Under the pieces are notes generated by a model. That model searched no databases, was not told the DNA's origin, and worked only from the letters and a program-made list of their open reading frames with translations. Positions 24,901-31,764 of a stretch of DNA of 49,803 bases are shown one piece after another. Origin of the DNA: Cyanocohniella sp. LLY. GTDB lineage: Bacteria > Cyanobacteriota > Cyanobacteriia > Cyanobacteriales > Nostocaceae. The stretch covers positions 1 to 49,803 of the forward strand of contig JAKOMP010000033.1 of NCBI GenBank assembly GCA_022241785.1. Direction: 5' to 3'. Within the stretch, counting starts at the first letter, position 1, and each line of letters begins with the position of its first letter. The position numbers and the translations under genes are program-made.

Positions 24901-25710
24901 CTCAAAACGGCGAATGAGTTGGGGTATATATGGTTGCTTGGTGATGACGTGCTTACGGTAAAGTAAAATCCCGATGGTTGGGGAGTGGGGAGTAGGGAGT
25001 GGGGAGTGGGGGGATGAGGAGAAGTTTCCCTGTTCCCTCTTTTGATACCAATCCAAATATTGACGGGGTGATTCAAAAAAGCCTTGATAGTCGGGATGAA
25101 GTAATCCCATATTGGGGGTTTCCAGGGGTGGGGGAATTTCACCGACTTTTAAATCTAAATATTTTTCTGCTAGTGTCCAAAATAAAGCCGCAACGTTTTC
25201 TGACCCTCCAGCATTCCAGTAACCATAGATAATTAACCAGTTGCGTAAGTCTTGGACTTTCTGCACTGGGACAAATTTTAGGAGTTTGGGGCCGACTTTG
25301 AGGAAACTAATGTAACCAGCAAGTTTATCTTCTTCGCGTCCGTTGCTGAATTTATCGAGAATGAATTTCACGGGTTTGGGCATTCCCTTGGGTTTGTCGC
25401 CAATGGCAAAATCACCCAACTTGGTTAAACTCATCAATTCCAAGGCTGACTCGAACACTAGCCGGATGGGGATTTGGGCAATGCGATCGCGCAGCCACAA
25501 AACTTGGTCATAATCAAATATTAAGCTGCCGAAAAACACGTCAGCACCATCTAGGGCGGTTTCTACTTCGTGGCGCTGAGTGGTAATATTGCGATCGCTA
25601 AACACCCGAATATCCAAATCAGGACAGCGCGAGTTAGCCACAGCAGCTGCTTGGCGATACAAGTCAGCATTGAAAGATTCAAATCCAGCAATCAAGACGA
25701 TGCGTTTCAT
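21994..25710 (-). CDS. Magnesium chelatase H / cobaltochelatase CobN family large subunit
   Basis: A 1238-residue member of the ChlH/BchH/CobN family, the porphyrin- or corrin-binding subunit of ATP-dependent metal chelatases. The N-terminal domain (about 1-190, KRIVLIAGFESFNADLYRQA) looks like the ChlH N-terminal domain, while the protein is shorter than standard ChlH (about 1330). I take it to be the second, shorter ChlH paralogue of cyanobacteria; whether it inserts Mg or Co cannot be read from sequence. Conserved core: VHFGMHGTVEWLPG (about 605), YIYAANNPSES, and the C-terminal VYDQAADTYALD. Three stretches, near residues 231-245, 504-515 and 792-803, are encoded by in-frame DNA repeats. 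No chlI/chlD partner is adjacent. Confidence 0.88.
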   Translation of the reverse strand: MKRIVLIAGFESFNADLYRQAAAVANSRCPDLDIRVFSDRNITTQRHEVETALDGADVFFGSLIFDYDQVLWLRDRIAQIPIRLVFESALELMSLTKLGDFAIGDKPKGMPKPVKFILDKFSNGREEDKLAGYISFLKVGPKLLKFVPVQKVQDLRNWLIIYGYWNAGGSENVAALFWTLAEKYLDLKVGEIPPPLETPNMGLLHPDYQGFFESPRQYLDWYQKREQGNFSSSPHSPLPTPHSPTIGILLYRKHVITKQPYIPQLIRRFEEAGLIPLPIFINGVEGHVAVRDWMTTEYENQQRQLGNTETPSLSPEAVKVDAIVSTIGFPLVGGPAGSMEAGRQVDVAKGILSAKNVPYIVAAPLLIQDIYSWTRQGISGLQSVVLYALPELDGAIDAVPLGGLVGEKIYLVPERVQRLIGRLHSWIALRQKAASQRKIAIILYGFPPGYGAVGTAALLNVPRSLLKFLNALKDQGYDVGELPEDGEELIRWVKAADEKIETTSSPLPTPDSPLPNTVNARTLEKWLGYLRTSRIEKQWKSLTGTGIKTYGDEFQIGGVQLGNVWIGVQPPLGLQGDPMRLMFERDLTPHPQYAAFYKWLQNELQADAVVHFGMHGTVEWLPGSPLGNTGYSWSDILLGDLPNLYIYAANNPSESMLAKRRGYGVLISHNVPPYGRAGLYKELISLRDLIAEYREDPQKNYVLKEVICKKVVDTGLDADCPLAEAKRLGIAFSPENVRMFSGHVFDGYLLKLYEYLQVLENRLFSSGLHVLGEAPNEEELAGYLEAYFGEENEPQRRGEHGEEERLVTDLLMQSTDELTNLLRGLNGEYIPPAPGGDLLRDGAGVLPTGRNIHALDPYRMPSAAAYERGREIGEKIIAQHLQEHGTYPETVAVMLWGLDAIKTKGESLGILLELVGAEPVKEGTGRIVRYELKPLAEVGHPRIDILGNLSGIFRDSFVNIIELLDDLFQRAATADEPEEQNFIKKHALALEAQGVENTSARLFSNPAGDFGSLVNDQVVDGNWESGEELGNTWQGRNVFSYGRQDKGQARPEVLNTLLKTSDRIVQEIDSVEYGLTDIQEYYANTGGLKKAAEKQRGKKVTTSFVESFSKDTTPRNLDDLLRMEYRSKLVNPKWAQAMANQGSGGAFEISQRMTALIGWGGTADFQDNWVYDQAADTYALDAEMAEKLRQANPEAFRNIVGRMLEAHGRGLWQADTEKLDKLRQLYDLTDEELEGVSV
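23302..23336 (-). repeat. ACCACAGAGG-type repeat inside the chelatase gene
   Basis: Read on the minus strand it is AACCACAGAGGCGCGGAG followed by AACACGGAGAGG. It encodes NEPQRRGEHGEEE at residues about 792-803 without breaking the frame. The same family occurs at 36991-37020 (inside the alpha-mannosidase gene) and, split, at 2245-2293. Confidence 0.75.
24164..24200. repeat. Heptamer repeat GGGGAGT/CGGGAGT inside the chelatase gene, tract 1
   Basis: About five tandem 7-bp units (GGGGAGT, GGGGAGT, CGGGAGT, CGGGAGT, GGGGAGG) on the plus strand. On the gene strand they encode the Ser-Pro-Leu-Pro-Thr-Pro low-complexity segment near residues 504-515. Confidence 0.85.
24978..25020. repeat. Heptamer repeat GGGGAGT inside the chelatase gene, tract 2
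   Basis: About five tandem heptamers (GGGGAGT, GGGGAGT, AGGGAGT, GGGGAGT, GGGGGGA). On the gene strand they encode SSSPHSPLPTPHSPT near residues 231-245. Same STRR family as the tract at 24164-24200. Confidence 0.85.
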
Positions 25711-25819
25711 GCACTAAGCTACAAAAGAGTCCTTTACTTAGATCTTAAACGTGCTTTCAGTTAATGAAGCATCCCCCATCTCCCTATCTACCCAATTTGG
25801 CAATTTGGCACATTTGCTC

Positions 25820-25918
25820 ATCACCAGGTTGGTATGGTGAAATTCGCGAATATCTTTGTGCGACAATACCGACTTGCAGAATCCCTCAGCTATAGGCTAA
25901 CTGGGGGTCTTTTTTTTT
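25820..25918 (+). ncRNA. Candidate structured small RNA with intrinsic terminator
   Basis: AGGTTGGTAT (25826-25835) can pair with ATACCGACTT (25866-25875) as a 10-bp stem with two G-U pairs. Inside it is the palindrome ATTCGCGAAT. It is followed by CCCTCAG (25883-25889) pairing with CTGGGGG (25901-25907) and a run of nine or more T. No ORF fits between the divergent chelatase start and this terminator, so a short RNA of about 100-130 nt is the simplest reading. The promoter is not clear; TATCTA at 25785-25790 is one candidate -10. Confidence 0.45.
25883..25917 (+). terminator. Intrinsic terminator
   Basis: A 7-bp GC-rich stem (CCCTCAG/CTGGGGG, one G-U pair) with an 11-base loop followed by TCTTTTTTTTT. 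This is the best factor-independent terminator in the window. No protein gene precedes it on the plus strand. Confidence 0.75.
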
Positions 25919-26671
25919 GCTTATTTGATGTATGTACAGCAATTTTGGGAAAATTTTAAATTTTAATATTTCAGACTTATTTTGACTCAAGATTGTGAAT
26001 ATATAGCCTTCTTCAATTCATTGACATACATCCAAAAAGTAATTAATCACAGATGAATATCAATAAATCTGTATCCCATGTAAATGGTTATAACTATATA
26101 TTAAAGTCTGTTGATAATATCAAAACAAAATTGGCATTTTAATCATGAAAATCTTATAAATGCTAACGTAAATAATGCTTGATACATTCATTTAAATTGA
26201 AATATAGTATCCTCTTTAAACTAATCAAACATGCATAGACAATAGGTTTATGTCAAGTATTTAGTTTTAATTATTCATCTCAATATCGCTAAGTCAATAT
26301 ACAAAGATTGCCTTAATGAAGCTTTTTTAAATAGAGATGTACAATAAAAATAACTGCCGACGGCTCACTATTACCTCTACGCCGCTGGGAAGCTGCTTGC
26401 ACTCAAGTTTTTGCATCCTGTAACTAGTCAATATGCAGTAGAGGTAGATAAGGAGCAGCATAACTGTAGGCAAAGGGAATATCTCGTAAAACCTGCCCTG
26501 AGAAGAGTTAGCACCTGCTGGGGCGTTAAATTTTGGAATCTCCACAATTACCATGATTTGAGTGAATTGACGCTCAATGACTAAATACTGTTTGCGGCTA
26601 GGCTGATAGCCCAGTCGATGTTTTGCCAATTTACCCGAAAGCATTTCCAGATTTAAAATCTAGAGGAGTCA
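25919..26671. other. Long AT-rich intergenic region
   Basis: About 750 bp with many stops in all frames and very low GC up to about 26340, then a more balanced part. It holds the promoter region of the NYN gene. A 105-codon minus-strand frame (26327-26644) exists but has no recognisable domain, so I do not call it. No repeat copy is seen. Confidence 0.5.
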
Positions 26672-27385
26672 ATGAGCATCACTAATTTTACCAAACCAAA
26701 AAATGTCTATAAGCGTCCTGAGGAGGAACCCCATTTACCAGGAAAAAGCCCAATAAAAAATGGTGTGAAATGTGAAAGTCCCAAAAAAAGGGAGCCTACT
26801 ATATCAAAAACTTCTGTCATCAAAGATGAAAATCGGGGTCGAGTAGCTATTTTTATTGATGGTGTCAGCCTCTTTAATACCGCTTTACAACTTGGCATTG
26901 AAATCGACTATCTCAAATTACTTTGTCATTTAACTGCGGGTTCACGGTTATTGCGCGCTTTCTTTTACACTATTGTCGATACTTCACGGCCGACTCCTAA
27001 CCGTCCACGTACTAATGAAAAGCAACAGGGTTTTCTATTTTGGATGCGCCGCAATGGTTATCGTGTAGTCATTAAGGAGGCTCAACTATCAGATCACACC
27101 AAAAAACACAATTTGAATGTAGAGATTGCTGTGGATATGATCACCTTGGCTCCTTACTACGATACGGCAATCTTAGTCAGTGGAGATAGAGACTTAGCTT
27201 ATGCTGTCAACGCTGTAACTAGTACAGGTTCACGTGTTGAAGTAGTGAGTTTGCGCGAGACAACTAGCGATAGTTTGATTGATGTCGCTGATGAATTTGT
27301 TGACCTTGATGGTATTAAAAAGTACATCCAAAAGGATTCCCATCTCGGCTATAGTTATCGGGCGCTGTCTAATTCCAAGCTGTAA
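26672..27385 (+). CDS. NYN-domain (LabA/DUF88-like) protein
   Basis: A 237-residue protein with a basic, disordered N-terminus (1-55) and a NYN/PIN-like nuclease domain (about 57-215). The acidic residues of this fold are present: Asp63 (FIDGVSLFN), Asp155 (NVEIAVDMI), and Asp172/Asp174 (VSGDRDLAYAV). LabA relatives act in the cyanobacterial circadian output and are thought to bind or cut RNA; that this copy does so is inference. GAGGAG lies 6 to 7 bases before ATG 26672. It is a single gene upstream of a two-component pair, in the same direction with a 177-bp gap. Confidence 0.85.
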   Translation: MSITNFTKPKNVYKRPEEEPHLPGKSPIKNGVKCESPKKREPTISKTSVIKDENRGRVAIFIDGVSLFNTALQLGIEIDYLKLLCHLTAGSRLLRAFFYTIVDTSRPTPNRPRTNEKQQGFLFWMRRNGYRVVIKEAQLSDHTKKHNLNVEIAVDMITLAPYYDTAILVSGDRDLAYAVNAVTSTGSRVEVVSLRETTSDSLIDVADEFVDLDGIKKYIQKDSHLGYSYRALSNSKL

Positions 27386-27562
27386 TACCATTTGGGATTT
27401 TAGATTGGGAACTGCTCCTCAGTCTAGGTTCTGTAAATCCATCTGTTGCATTCTTAAATCCCCATGACAAATCCATCGAATTACTACCCTACCCAAACCA
27501 AGGTAATGGAGTAGAATAGCAAACTGGGGAACTCTGCGTATTTTTATTGAATCCTAATTGCG

Positions 27563-28273
27563 ATGGATATTTTGATTGTTGAGGATGAACCAGAAATTGC
27601 TCAGTTGATTCAACATTCACTAGATAAAGAAGGATTTTTCTGTCGCATCAGCCGCGATGGTGTCAATGCTTTGCGGATGTTTAAAGAACAACCACCAGAT
27701 TTAATCATTTTAGATTTAATGATTCCTGGGTTGGATGGATTGGAAGTTTGTGCCAGGATTCGCCAGCAACCCGGTGTTAAAGATCCATATATTTTAATGC
27801 TGACAGCCAAGGGTGAGGAAATTGATCGCGTGATTGGCTTGTCTACTGGTGCTGATGATTACATGGTTAAGCCTTTTAGCCCCAGAGAATTAGTTGCTAG
27901 GGTGCGGGCCTTATTACGGCGTAGTCTCCGCCAAGGAGGACAGCACCATGTGAATCGAACTCAACACTTTATAGTAGATGTAGACCAACGCACTGCCAGC
28001 CGTCAGATGAATGCCCAACCAGCAGAAATTTTAGACTTAACTACTTTAGAATTTAACTTATTAAGTACCTTTGTCAGCAATCCTGGTCGAGTGTGGAACC
28101 GCACTCAGCTAATTGACAAACTTTGGGGTGACAATTTTTTTGGTGATGAGCGGGTAGTTGACACTCATGTAGCCCGATTGCGAAAAAAAGTTGAGCCAGA
28201 TCCGGCTAGTCCCACTTTTATTAAAACTGTGGTTGGAGTAGGTTATAAATTTGAAGATTCCCCTATAGCGTGA
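27563..28273 (+). CDS. OmpR-family response regulator
   Basis: A 236-residue DNA-binding response regulator. The receiver domain (1-120) has acidic pocket Glu7/Asp8, phospho-acceptor Asp51 (LIILDLMIPG) and Lys103 (MVKPFSP). The winged-helix output domain (about 132-232) has LDLTTLEFNLLSTFVSNPGRVWNR and VDTHVARLRKKVEPDP. It partners the kinase that follows, whose GTG overlaps this stop (GTGA), so both are translated together. The signal and targets are unknown. Confidence 0.95.
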   Translation: MDILIVEDEPEIAQLIQHSLDKEGFFCRISRDGVNALRMFKEQPPDLIILDLMIPGLDGLEVCARIRQQPGVKDPYILMLTAKGEEIDRVIGLSTGADDYMVKPFSPRELVARVRALLRRSLRQGGQHHVNRTQHFIVDVDQRTASRQMNAQPAEILDLTTLEFNLLSTFVSNPGRVWNRTQLIDKLWGDNFFGDERVVDTHVARLRKKVEPDPASPTFIKTVVGVGYKFEDSPIA

Positions 28274-29391
28274 GGATAATCAAGATGGGCTGGCATTGGG
28301 CAAAATCCTTGCCTTTGGCATCACGCCTCTTTGTATCCCACCTAGTGGTGATGATAGTGGGCTTATTTAGTCTTGTAATCATCAGCAAAGTTTCATCTCC
28401 CCGCTTTTTTGTACTGCACTTGGAAACGCTAGAAAGTCGGGGTGTGAGATTAATTCATATCCGGCGTGAATTGGTGCAAGGATTTGAAACTGCTTGGCGG
28501 CGAGGTACTGTTTGGTCGGTTTTAGTAGGTAGTACGGCGGCGGGAGGATTGAGTTACTGGGTATCTAAACGAATTATGTTGCGGTTGACAGAGATGGAAC
28601 AAATCACCCAAAAGTTTGCCGCAGGTCAACTCGAAGCGCGGTTACCTTTGTCTGATATTCCGGAATTGCATCGTTTGGGAGCTAGTTTCAATCAGATGGC
28701 GGCGAGTTTAGAAGGTGTGGAAGCACGGCGGCGAGAATTGATTGGCGATATGACCCATGAATTAAGGACACCGTTGACAGTGGTTCGCGGTTACTTAGAG
28801 GAACTAGCCGATGGCGAAATGGAACCGTCTCCAGAGATTTATCGCACACTGGCTAAAGAAACTAGGCGCTTAGAACGCTTAGTTAACGATTTGCAAGAAC
28901 TCTCAAAGGCAGAAGCAGGTTATCTGCCAATTAATATCCAGCCTGTGAATTTGTTTCCTTTATTAGAGTCCTTGGTAGAGAAATTTAGTGACCAGCTACT
29001 AGAAGATGGCCCGGTGATGTGTTGGGAATGTCCATCCCCATTGCCACTGGTATTGGCAGATATTGACCGCACAGAACAAGTATTAATAAATTTACTAGGT
29101 AATGCAGTACGCTATACTACCGAAGGCAAAATTACAATTCGTGTTTGGACTGAAGCCAATCAACTTTGGATTGCTGTGATAGATACAGGCATTGGCATTG
29201 CCTCAGAAGACTTACATCATGTATTTGAACGCTTTTGGCGGGCTGACCAATCACGCGATCGGCATTCTGGTGGTACGGGTATCGGTTTAACTATCACCCG
29301 CCGTTTAGTCGAGTTGCAAGGTGGTCAAATTTATGTAGAAAGTGAACTGGGTATTGGTAGTACGTTTCGTTTTTTCTTGCCTTTGGCATAG
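28270..29391 (+). CDS. Sensor histidine kinase, HAMP-type
   Basis: A 373-residue membrane kinase. TM1 is about 17-40, TM2 about 75-98, with only a short periplasmic stretch between. HAMP (about 98-150) follows, then HisKA with His163 in DMTHELRTPLT, and the ATPase domain with NLLGNAVRYT, DTGIGI and GGTGIGLTIT. The small sensor loop suggests that it senses the membrane itself or a partner protein. It starts at GTG 28270, overlapping the response regulator by 4 bp. It is cognate to that regulator; no target is known from this window. Confidence 0.95.
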   Translation: MRIIKMGWHWAKSLPLASRLFVSHLVVMIVGLFSLVIISKVSSPRFFVLHLETLESRGVRLIHIRRELVQGFETAWRRGTVWSVLVGSTAAGGLSYWVSKRIMLRLTEMEQITQKFAAGQLEARLPLSDIPELHRLGASFNQMAASLEGVEARRRELIGDMTHELRTPLTVVRGYLEELADGEMEPSPEIYRTLAKETRRLERLVNDLQELSKAEAGYLPINIQPVNLFPLLESLVEKFSDQLLEDGPVMCWECPSPLPLVLADIDRTEQVLINLLGNAVRYTTEGKITIRVWTEANQLWIAVIDTGIGIASEDLHHVFERFWRADQSRDRHSGGTGIGLTITRRLVELQGGQIYVESELGIGSTFRFFLPLA

Positions 29392-29434
29392 AGGTTAGGG
29401 GCTAGGAGCAGCAACCTCTACTCTATTTGGGGAA

Positions 29435-29500
29435 ACCCTGGTTGAGCAAGTAGCTAGGGTGAAAGTAGAATCTCCGTGTCTTTAGACCGGAGAGTGTCAA
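29435..29500 (+). mobile_element. Orphan IS200/IS605-type right end with omega-RNA-like scaffold
   Basis: The string GGTGAAAGTAGAATCTCCG, then GTGTCTTTAGACCGGAGAGT and GTCAA, resembles the 3' end of cyanobacterial IS200/IS605 (TnpB) elements as I remember them. TCTCCG (29471-29476) and CGGAGA (29488-29493) form a stem with inner GTC/GAC around TTTA. Upstream, ACCCTGG and CTAGGGT (about 29445 and 29463) form another 7-bp stem. No tnpA or tnpB remains; the histidine kinase gene ends 44 bp before. Confidence 0.55.
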
Positions 29501-29548
29501 CCCGTGTTTTCTGAATAAGTTAATGTCACTAATTTTTCCTAATTGTCC

Positions 29549-29581
29549 TTGACAATCTTACCTACCTAATTTAAGTTAGTC
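29549..29581 (+). promoter_or_regulatory. tetR promoter overlapped by operator
   Basis: TTGACA (29549-29554) and TAAGTT (29572-29577) are 17 bp apart. The -10 lies inside an operator-like sequence at 29562-29581 that, reversed, reads GACTAACTTAAATTAGGTAG. This matches 18 of 20 positions of the site at 30189-30208. Binding there would block RNA polymerase. The expected transcript start falls at or next to the ATG at 29584. Confidence 0.65.
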
Positions 29582-29583
29582 AA

Positions 29584-30174
29584 ATGATAAAAAAAAGCAA
29601 TCAATCCTCATCCAGAAAAACGGTACTGGATGCTGCCGAGCAGTTGTTTGCATCTCGCGGGTATACAGCAGTAACCCTCAAGCACATCGCTGAACATCTT
29701 GGAATAAAGCAAGCCTCTTTGTATTACCACTTTCCCCAAGGAAAGGAGGAACTATATGTAGAGGTGATGTTGTGGCACCTGGAACAACGGCGTGTTCGCC
29801 TCGAGCAGTTGCTAACAGAGGCTCCTCCCACCCTGAAGGCGCGTTTGCAGCATATTGGTACTTGGCTAATTCAGCAACCCCCTTTAAATGGAGGTCGGAT
29901 GATCCTGACGGACTTGCCGGAGTTGTCCCCTGAAAGTTCGGCACAATTGGAATTAGCAATATATCGTTGCTACTTTGCTCCATTGGAAGAGTTGTTTGCC
30001 CAGAGTCGGGAGCAGTTGTCTCCTTCGTTGCAATCTGATCCTGGATTTATTGGTGGCACGTTTCTAGTAGCAATCGAAGCTCTCTATACTTTTAAGCGAT
30101 ATGGGAGCAAAACGGATGAAGCATTAGTGGCAGATATGGTCGCGTTGTTGCTGGAAGGGGCATTGAAGCTTTAA
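29584..30174 (+). CDS. TetR/AcrR-family transcriptional repressor
   Basis: A 196-residue regulator. The N-terminal helix-turn-helix reads AAEQLFASRGYTAVTLKHIA then EHLGIKQASLYYHFPQGKEE (about 17-60), the classical TetR pattern. The rest is a helical ligand-binding/dimer domain with no recognised subfamily. The ATG at 29584 follows the -10 box by 6 bp, so its message may be leaderless. It probably represses itself and the Rieske gene that follows (67 bp apart), since both carry the same operator. A local repressor with an adjacent oxygenase suggests response to a small hydrophobic or aromatic compound. Confidence 0.92.
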   Translation: MIKKSNQSSSRKTVLDAAEQLFASRGYTAVTLKHIAEHLGIKQASLYYHFPQGKEELYVEVMLWHLEQRRVRLEQLLTEAPPTLKARLQHIGTWLIQQPPLNGGRMILTDLPELSPESSAQLELAIYRCYFAPLEELFAQSREQLSPSLQSDPGFIGGTFLVAIEALYTFKRYGSKTDEALVADMVALLLEGALKL

Positions 30175-30188
30175 TTTTTTCTCATTAT

Positions 30189-30210
30189 GACTAACTAAAA
30201 TTAGATAGTC
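30189..30210 (+). promoter_or_regulatory. Second operator, upstream of Rieske gene
   Basis: A near-perfect palindrome: GACTAACTAA at 30189-30198 against TTAGATAGTC at 30201-30210, 9 of 10 positions paired. It matches the tetR operator. TAAAAT (30196-30201) in its centre could be a -10. This supports control of the oxygenase by the adjacent TetR protein. Confidence 0.6.
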
Positions 30211-30241
30211 GCTACTCAAGTTTTGAAGGAGAAAACTTACC

Positions 30242-31198
30242 ATGTTTGAAATGTTGCCAAATTACTGGACACCTGTATTGCCCGTCAGTGAACTAGGTGA
30301 GAGTCCTGTATCAGTTACGTTGGCAGGAGAACAAATTGTGTTGTTTCGTACACAGTCCGGTGAAATTCGGGCATTGCGTGATCGCTGTTCTCATCGGAGT
30401 GTTGCTCTTTCTTTGGGACGTGTTACTCCCTCTGGCTGTCTCGAATGCCCCTATCACGGTTGGCAATTCAATGGCGACGGAGCCTGTGTTCATGTTCCCT
30501 TTAACGATGTCAACAAGATTAATTTATCTGGTTTGGCTGTGAGCAGTTTTCCCAGTCAAGTCATTGCAGGTTGTGTTTGGGTTTTTACAGGGGAAGGTGA
30601 GCCTTCTGCTGTGCAAATTCCTCACAGCTTGAAATTACCAAACACAGCCTATTACATTCACCGAGAAATCTGGAATACGCATTGGACAAGGGTGATCGAG
30701 GCTAACTTAGATTTTGTTCATCTGCCATTTGTGCATCGTGAATCGTTTGGTCAAATTGCACAATCAGCCCTGGAGCGTGGTGAAGTTCTCAAGTTTCAGG
30801 TTAGAGATGACTGTGCTCGCATTGAAGTCTTGACACCCTATGAGAATGTACCGCCTACTTTCGCTTTAGAGTGGCATCAACCGAATTTAGTCGTGGTCAA
30901 GTTTGATGATATGGGTTTTCCGGTCAAGCGAGAACACTTCTTTGCTGTGCCGATCAATGAACATCAAACCCAATGCACGATAATTCTACAAATGGGGGAA
31001 GGAATGGATACTCAAATTCAACAATTTGCCGCCCAAGAATTTATTAAACCTTTGGTAGAAGACCGAGTAGTAGTTGAATCTCAATTGGGAGAAATCCCAA
31101 CAATGGCTGAAGAATGCCATGTACCTACAGATAAGCCAACTTTATTATTCCGTCGATGGTATCATCAAACAATTGCTCGTCAACTTGTACTCAGTTAA
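30242..31198 (+). CDS. Rieske [2Fe-2S] non-haem iron oxygenase
   Basis: A 318-residue terminal-oxygenase-type protein. The Rieske domain (about 7-118) has CSHRS (Cys49, His51) and CPYHGWQF (Cys69, His72). The catalytic iron site is in EANLDFVHLPFVHRESFG, with Asp157, His160 and His165. It belongs to the broad PaO/CAO/VanA-like group; the substrate is unknown. It needs a ferredoxin or reductase that is not encoded next to it. AAGGAG lies about 10 bases before ATG 30242. It follows the tetR gene and shares its operator, so it is probably induced by its substrate or a related compound. Confidence 0.9.
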   Translation: MFEMLPNYWTPVLPVSELGESPVSVTLAGEQIVLFRTQSGEIRALRDRCSHRSVALSLGRVTPSGCLECPYHGWQFNGDGACVHVPFNDVNKINLSGLAVSSFPSQVIAGCVWVFTGEGEPSAVQIPHSLKLPNTAYYIHREIWNTHWTRVIEANLDFVHLPFVHRESFGQIAQSALERGEVLKFQVRDDCARIEVLTPYENVPPTFALEWHQPNLVVVKFDDMGFPVKREHFFAVPINEHQTQCTIILQMGEGMDTQIQQFAAQEFIKPLVEDRVVVESQLGEIPTMAEECHVPTDKPTLLFRRWYHQTIARQLVLS

Positions 31199-31350
31199 TT
31201 TATGCCATTTTTCGAGCAGGCCTCCGCCTTCAATTGCTCCGCCGTTAGTTGAGTCCATTGGTTCAATTCCGCCTGTAGATTTTCAAACAACAATTTCCAA
31301 TCCGAAGGAGCAGTTTCGGTCAGCTGTGCCAGATAGCCGATGTACTGCAC
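31195..31350 (-). pseudogene. Possible gene fragment, antisense tail
   Basis: The minus-strand frame from GTG 31350 to TAA 31195 reads VQYIGYLAQLTETAPSDWK and then a helical segment ending ACSKNGIN. Composition is protein-like and helical, but a TAG stands just before it and no domain is recognised. It could be the end of a decayed gene or a very small gene. Its stop overlaps that of the Rieske gene. Confidence 0.25.
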
Positions 31351-31621
31351 CAGCCAAAACTACAGATTTTAAAGACTTAAATTATCTTCCTTTTGCTGCT
31401 GCTGTTGCCTTAACTTGTCACCAATGACGAAGGTCTGACCAGTTTTTTTTCAAAAATTCTCTCAAAGCCTGTTGACAAAAGACTTACAGGCTTAACTTAT
31501 CACCAATGGGGGCTAGGGGCTAGTTTTTTACAAACGATTGTCACAACCACTATGCACGGGTGTCATATGCAATTGCTAGTTTAAAAGTAATGGAATCTTT
31601 TTTCTGCCCAATCTCCATTGC

Positions 31622-31653
31622 TCCTTATCCCCAGAGGGGGCCACGAGTTCCCC
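31622..31653. repeat. Dispersed repeat with CCCC-AGA-GGGG hairpin, copy 2
   Basis: Near-identical to 8313-8341. It ends 9 bases before the start codon of the 33-residue membrane protein, so it forms most of that gene's leader. A heptamer-type remnant (GGGGCTAGGGGCTAG, about 31506-31520) lies upstream. Confidence 0.6.
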
Positions 31654-31662
31654 AATCCCCAT

Positions 31663-31764
31663 ATGGCTACTTTTCTTTTAGCTACATTATTGGTAAGTGC
31701 ACTAACTGTATCTGGTGGTGCTGCGATCGCCTACTTATTTCCTCAGCATCATTCTCAAGACTAA
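31663..31764 (+). CDS. Very small single-span membrane protein (33 residues)
   Basis: An ORF MATFLLATLLVSALTVSGGA followed by AIAYLFPQHHSQD. Residues 4-26 form one hydrophobic helix, with a short polar, His-containing tail. This is the size and shape of small subunits of photosynthetic or respiratory complexes, but I do not recognise it as a known one. A HIP1 core (GCGATCGC) lies in its coding part. No Shine-Dalgarno is seen; a dispersed repeat lies directly upstream. It may be a chance frame, but start, hydrophobicity pattern and stop are coherent. Confidence 0.4.
   Translation: MATFLLATLLVSALTVSGGAAIAYLFPQHHSQD

Noticed and set aside
21994-25710. Standard ChlH or standard cyanobacterial CobN
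   Set aside because: Shorter than ChlH, and the N-terminus is ChlH-like, not the form I recall for cyanobacterial CobN, so neither symbol was assigned.
26327-26644. 105-codon minus-strand frame upstream of the NYN gene
   Set aside because: No recognisable domain, unusual composition, no ribosome site and it occupies the promoter region of the NYN gene; probably chance, though a small divergent gene cannot be excluded.
31074-31427. 117-codon plus-strand frame
   Set aside because: Its first third is a shadow of the Rieske gene and the rest is antisense to a frame with more protein-like composition; no domain.
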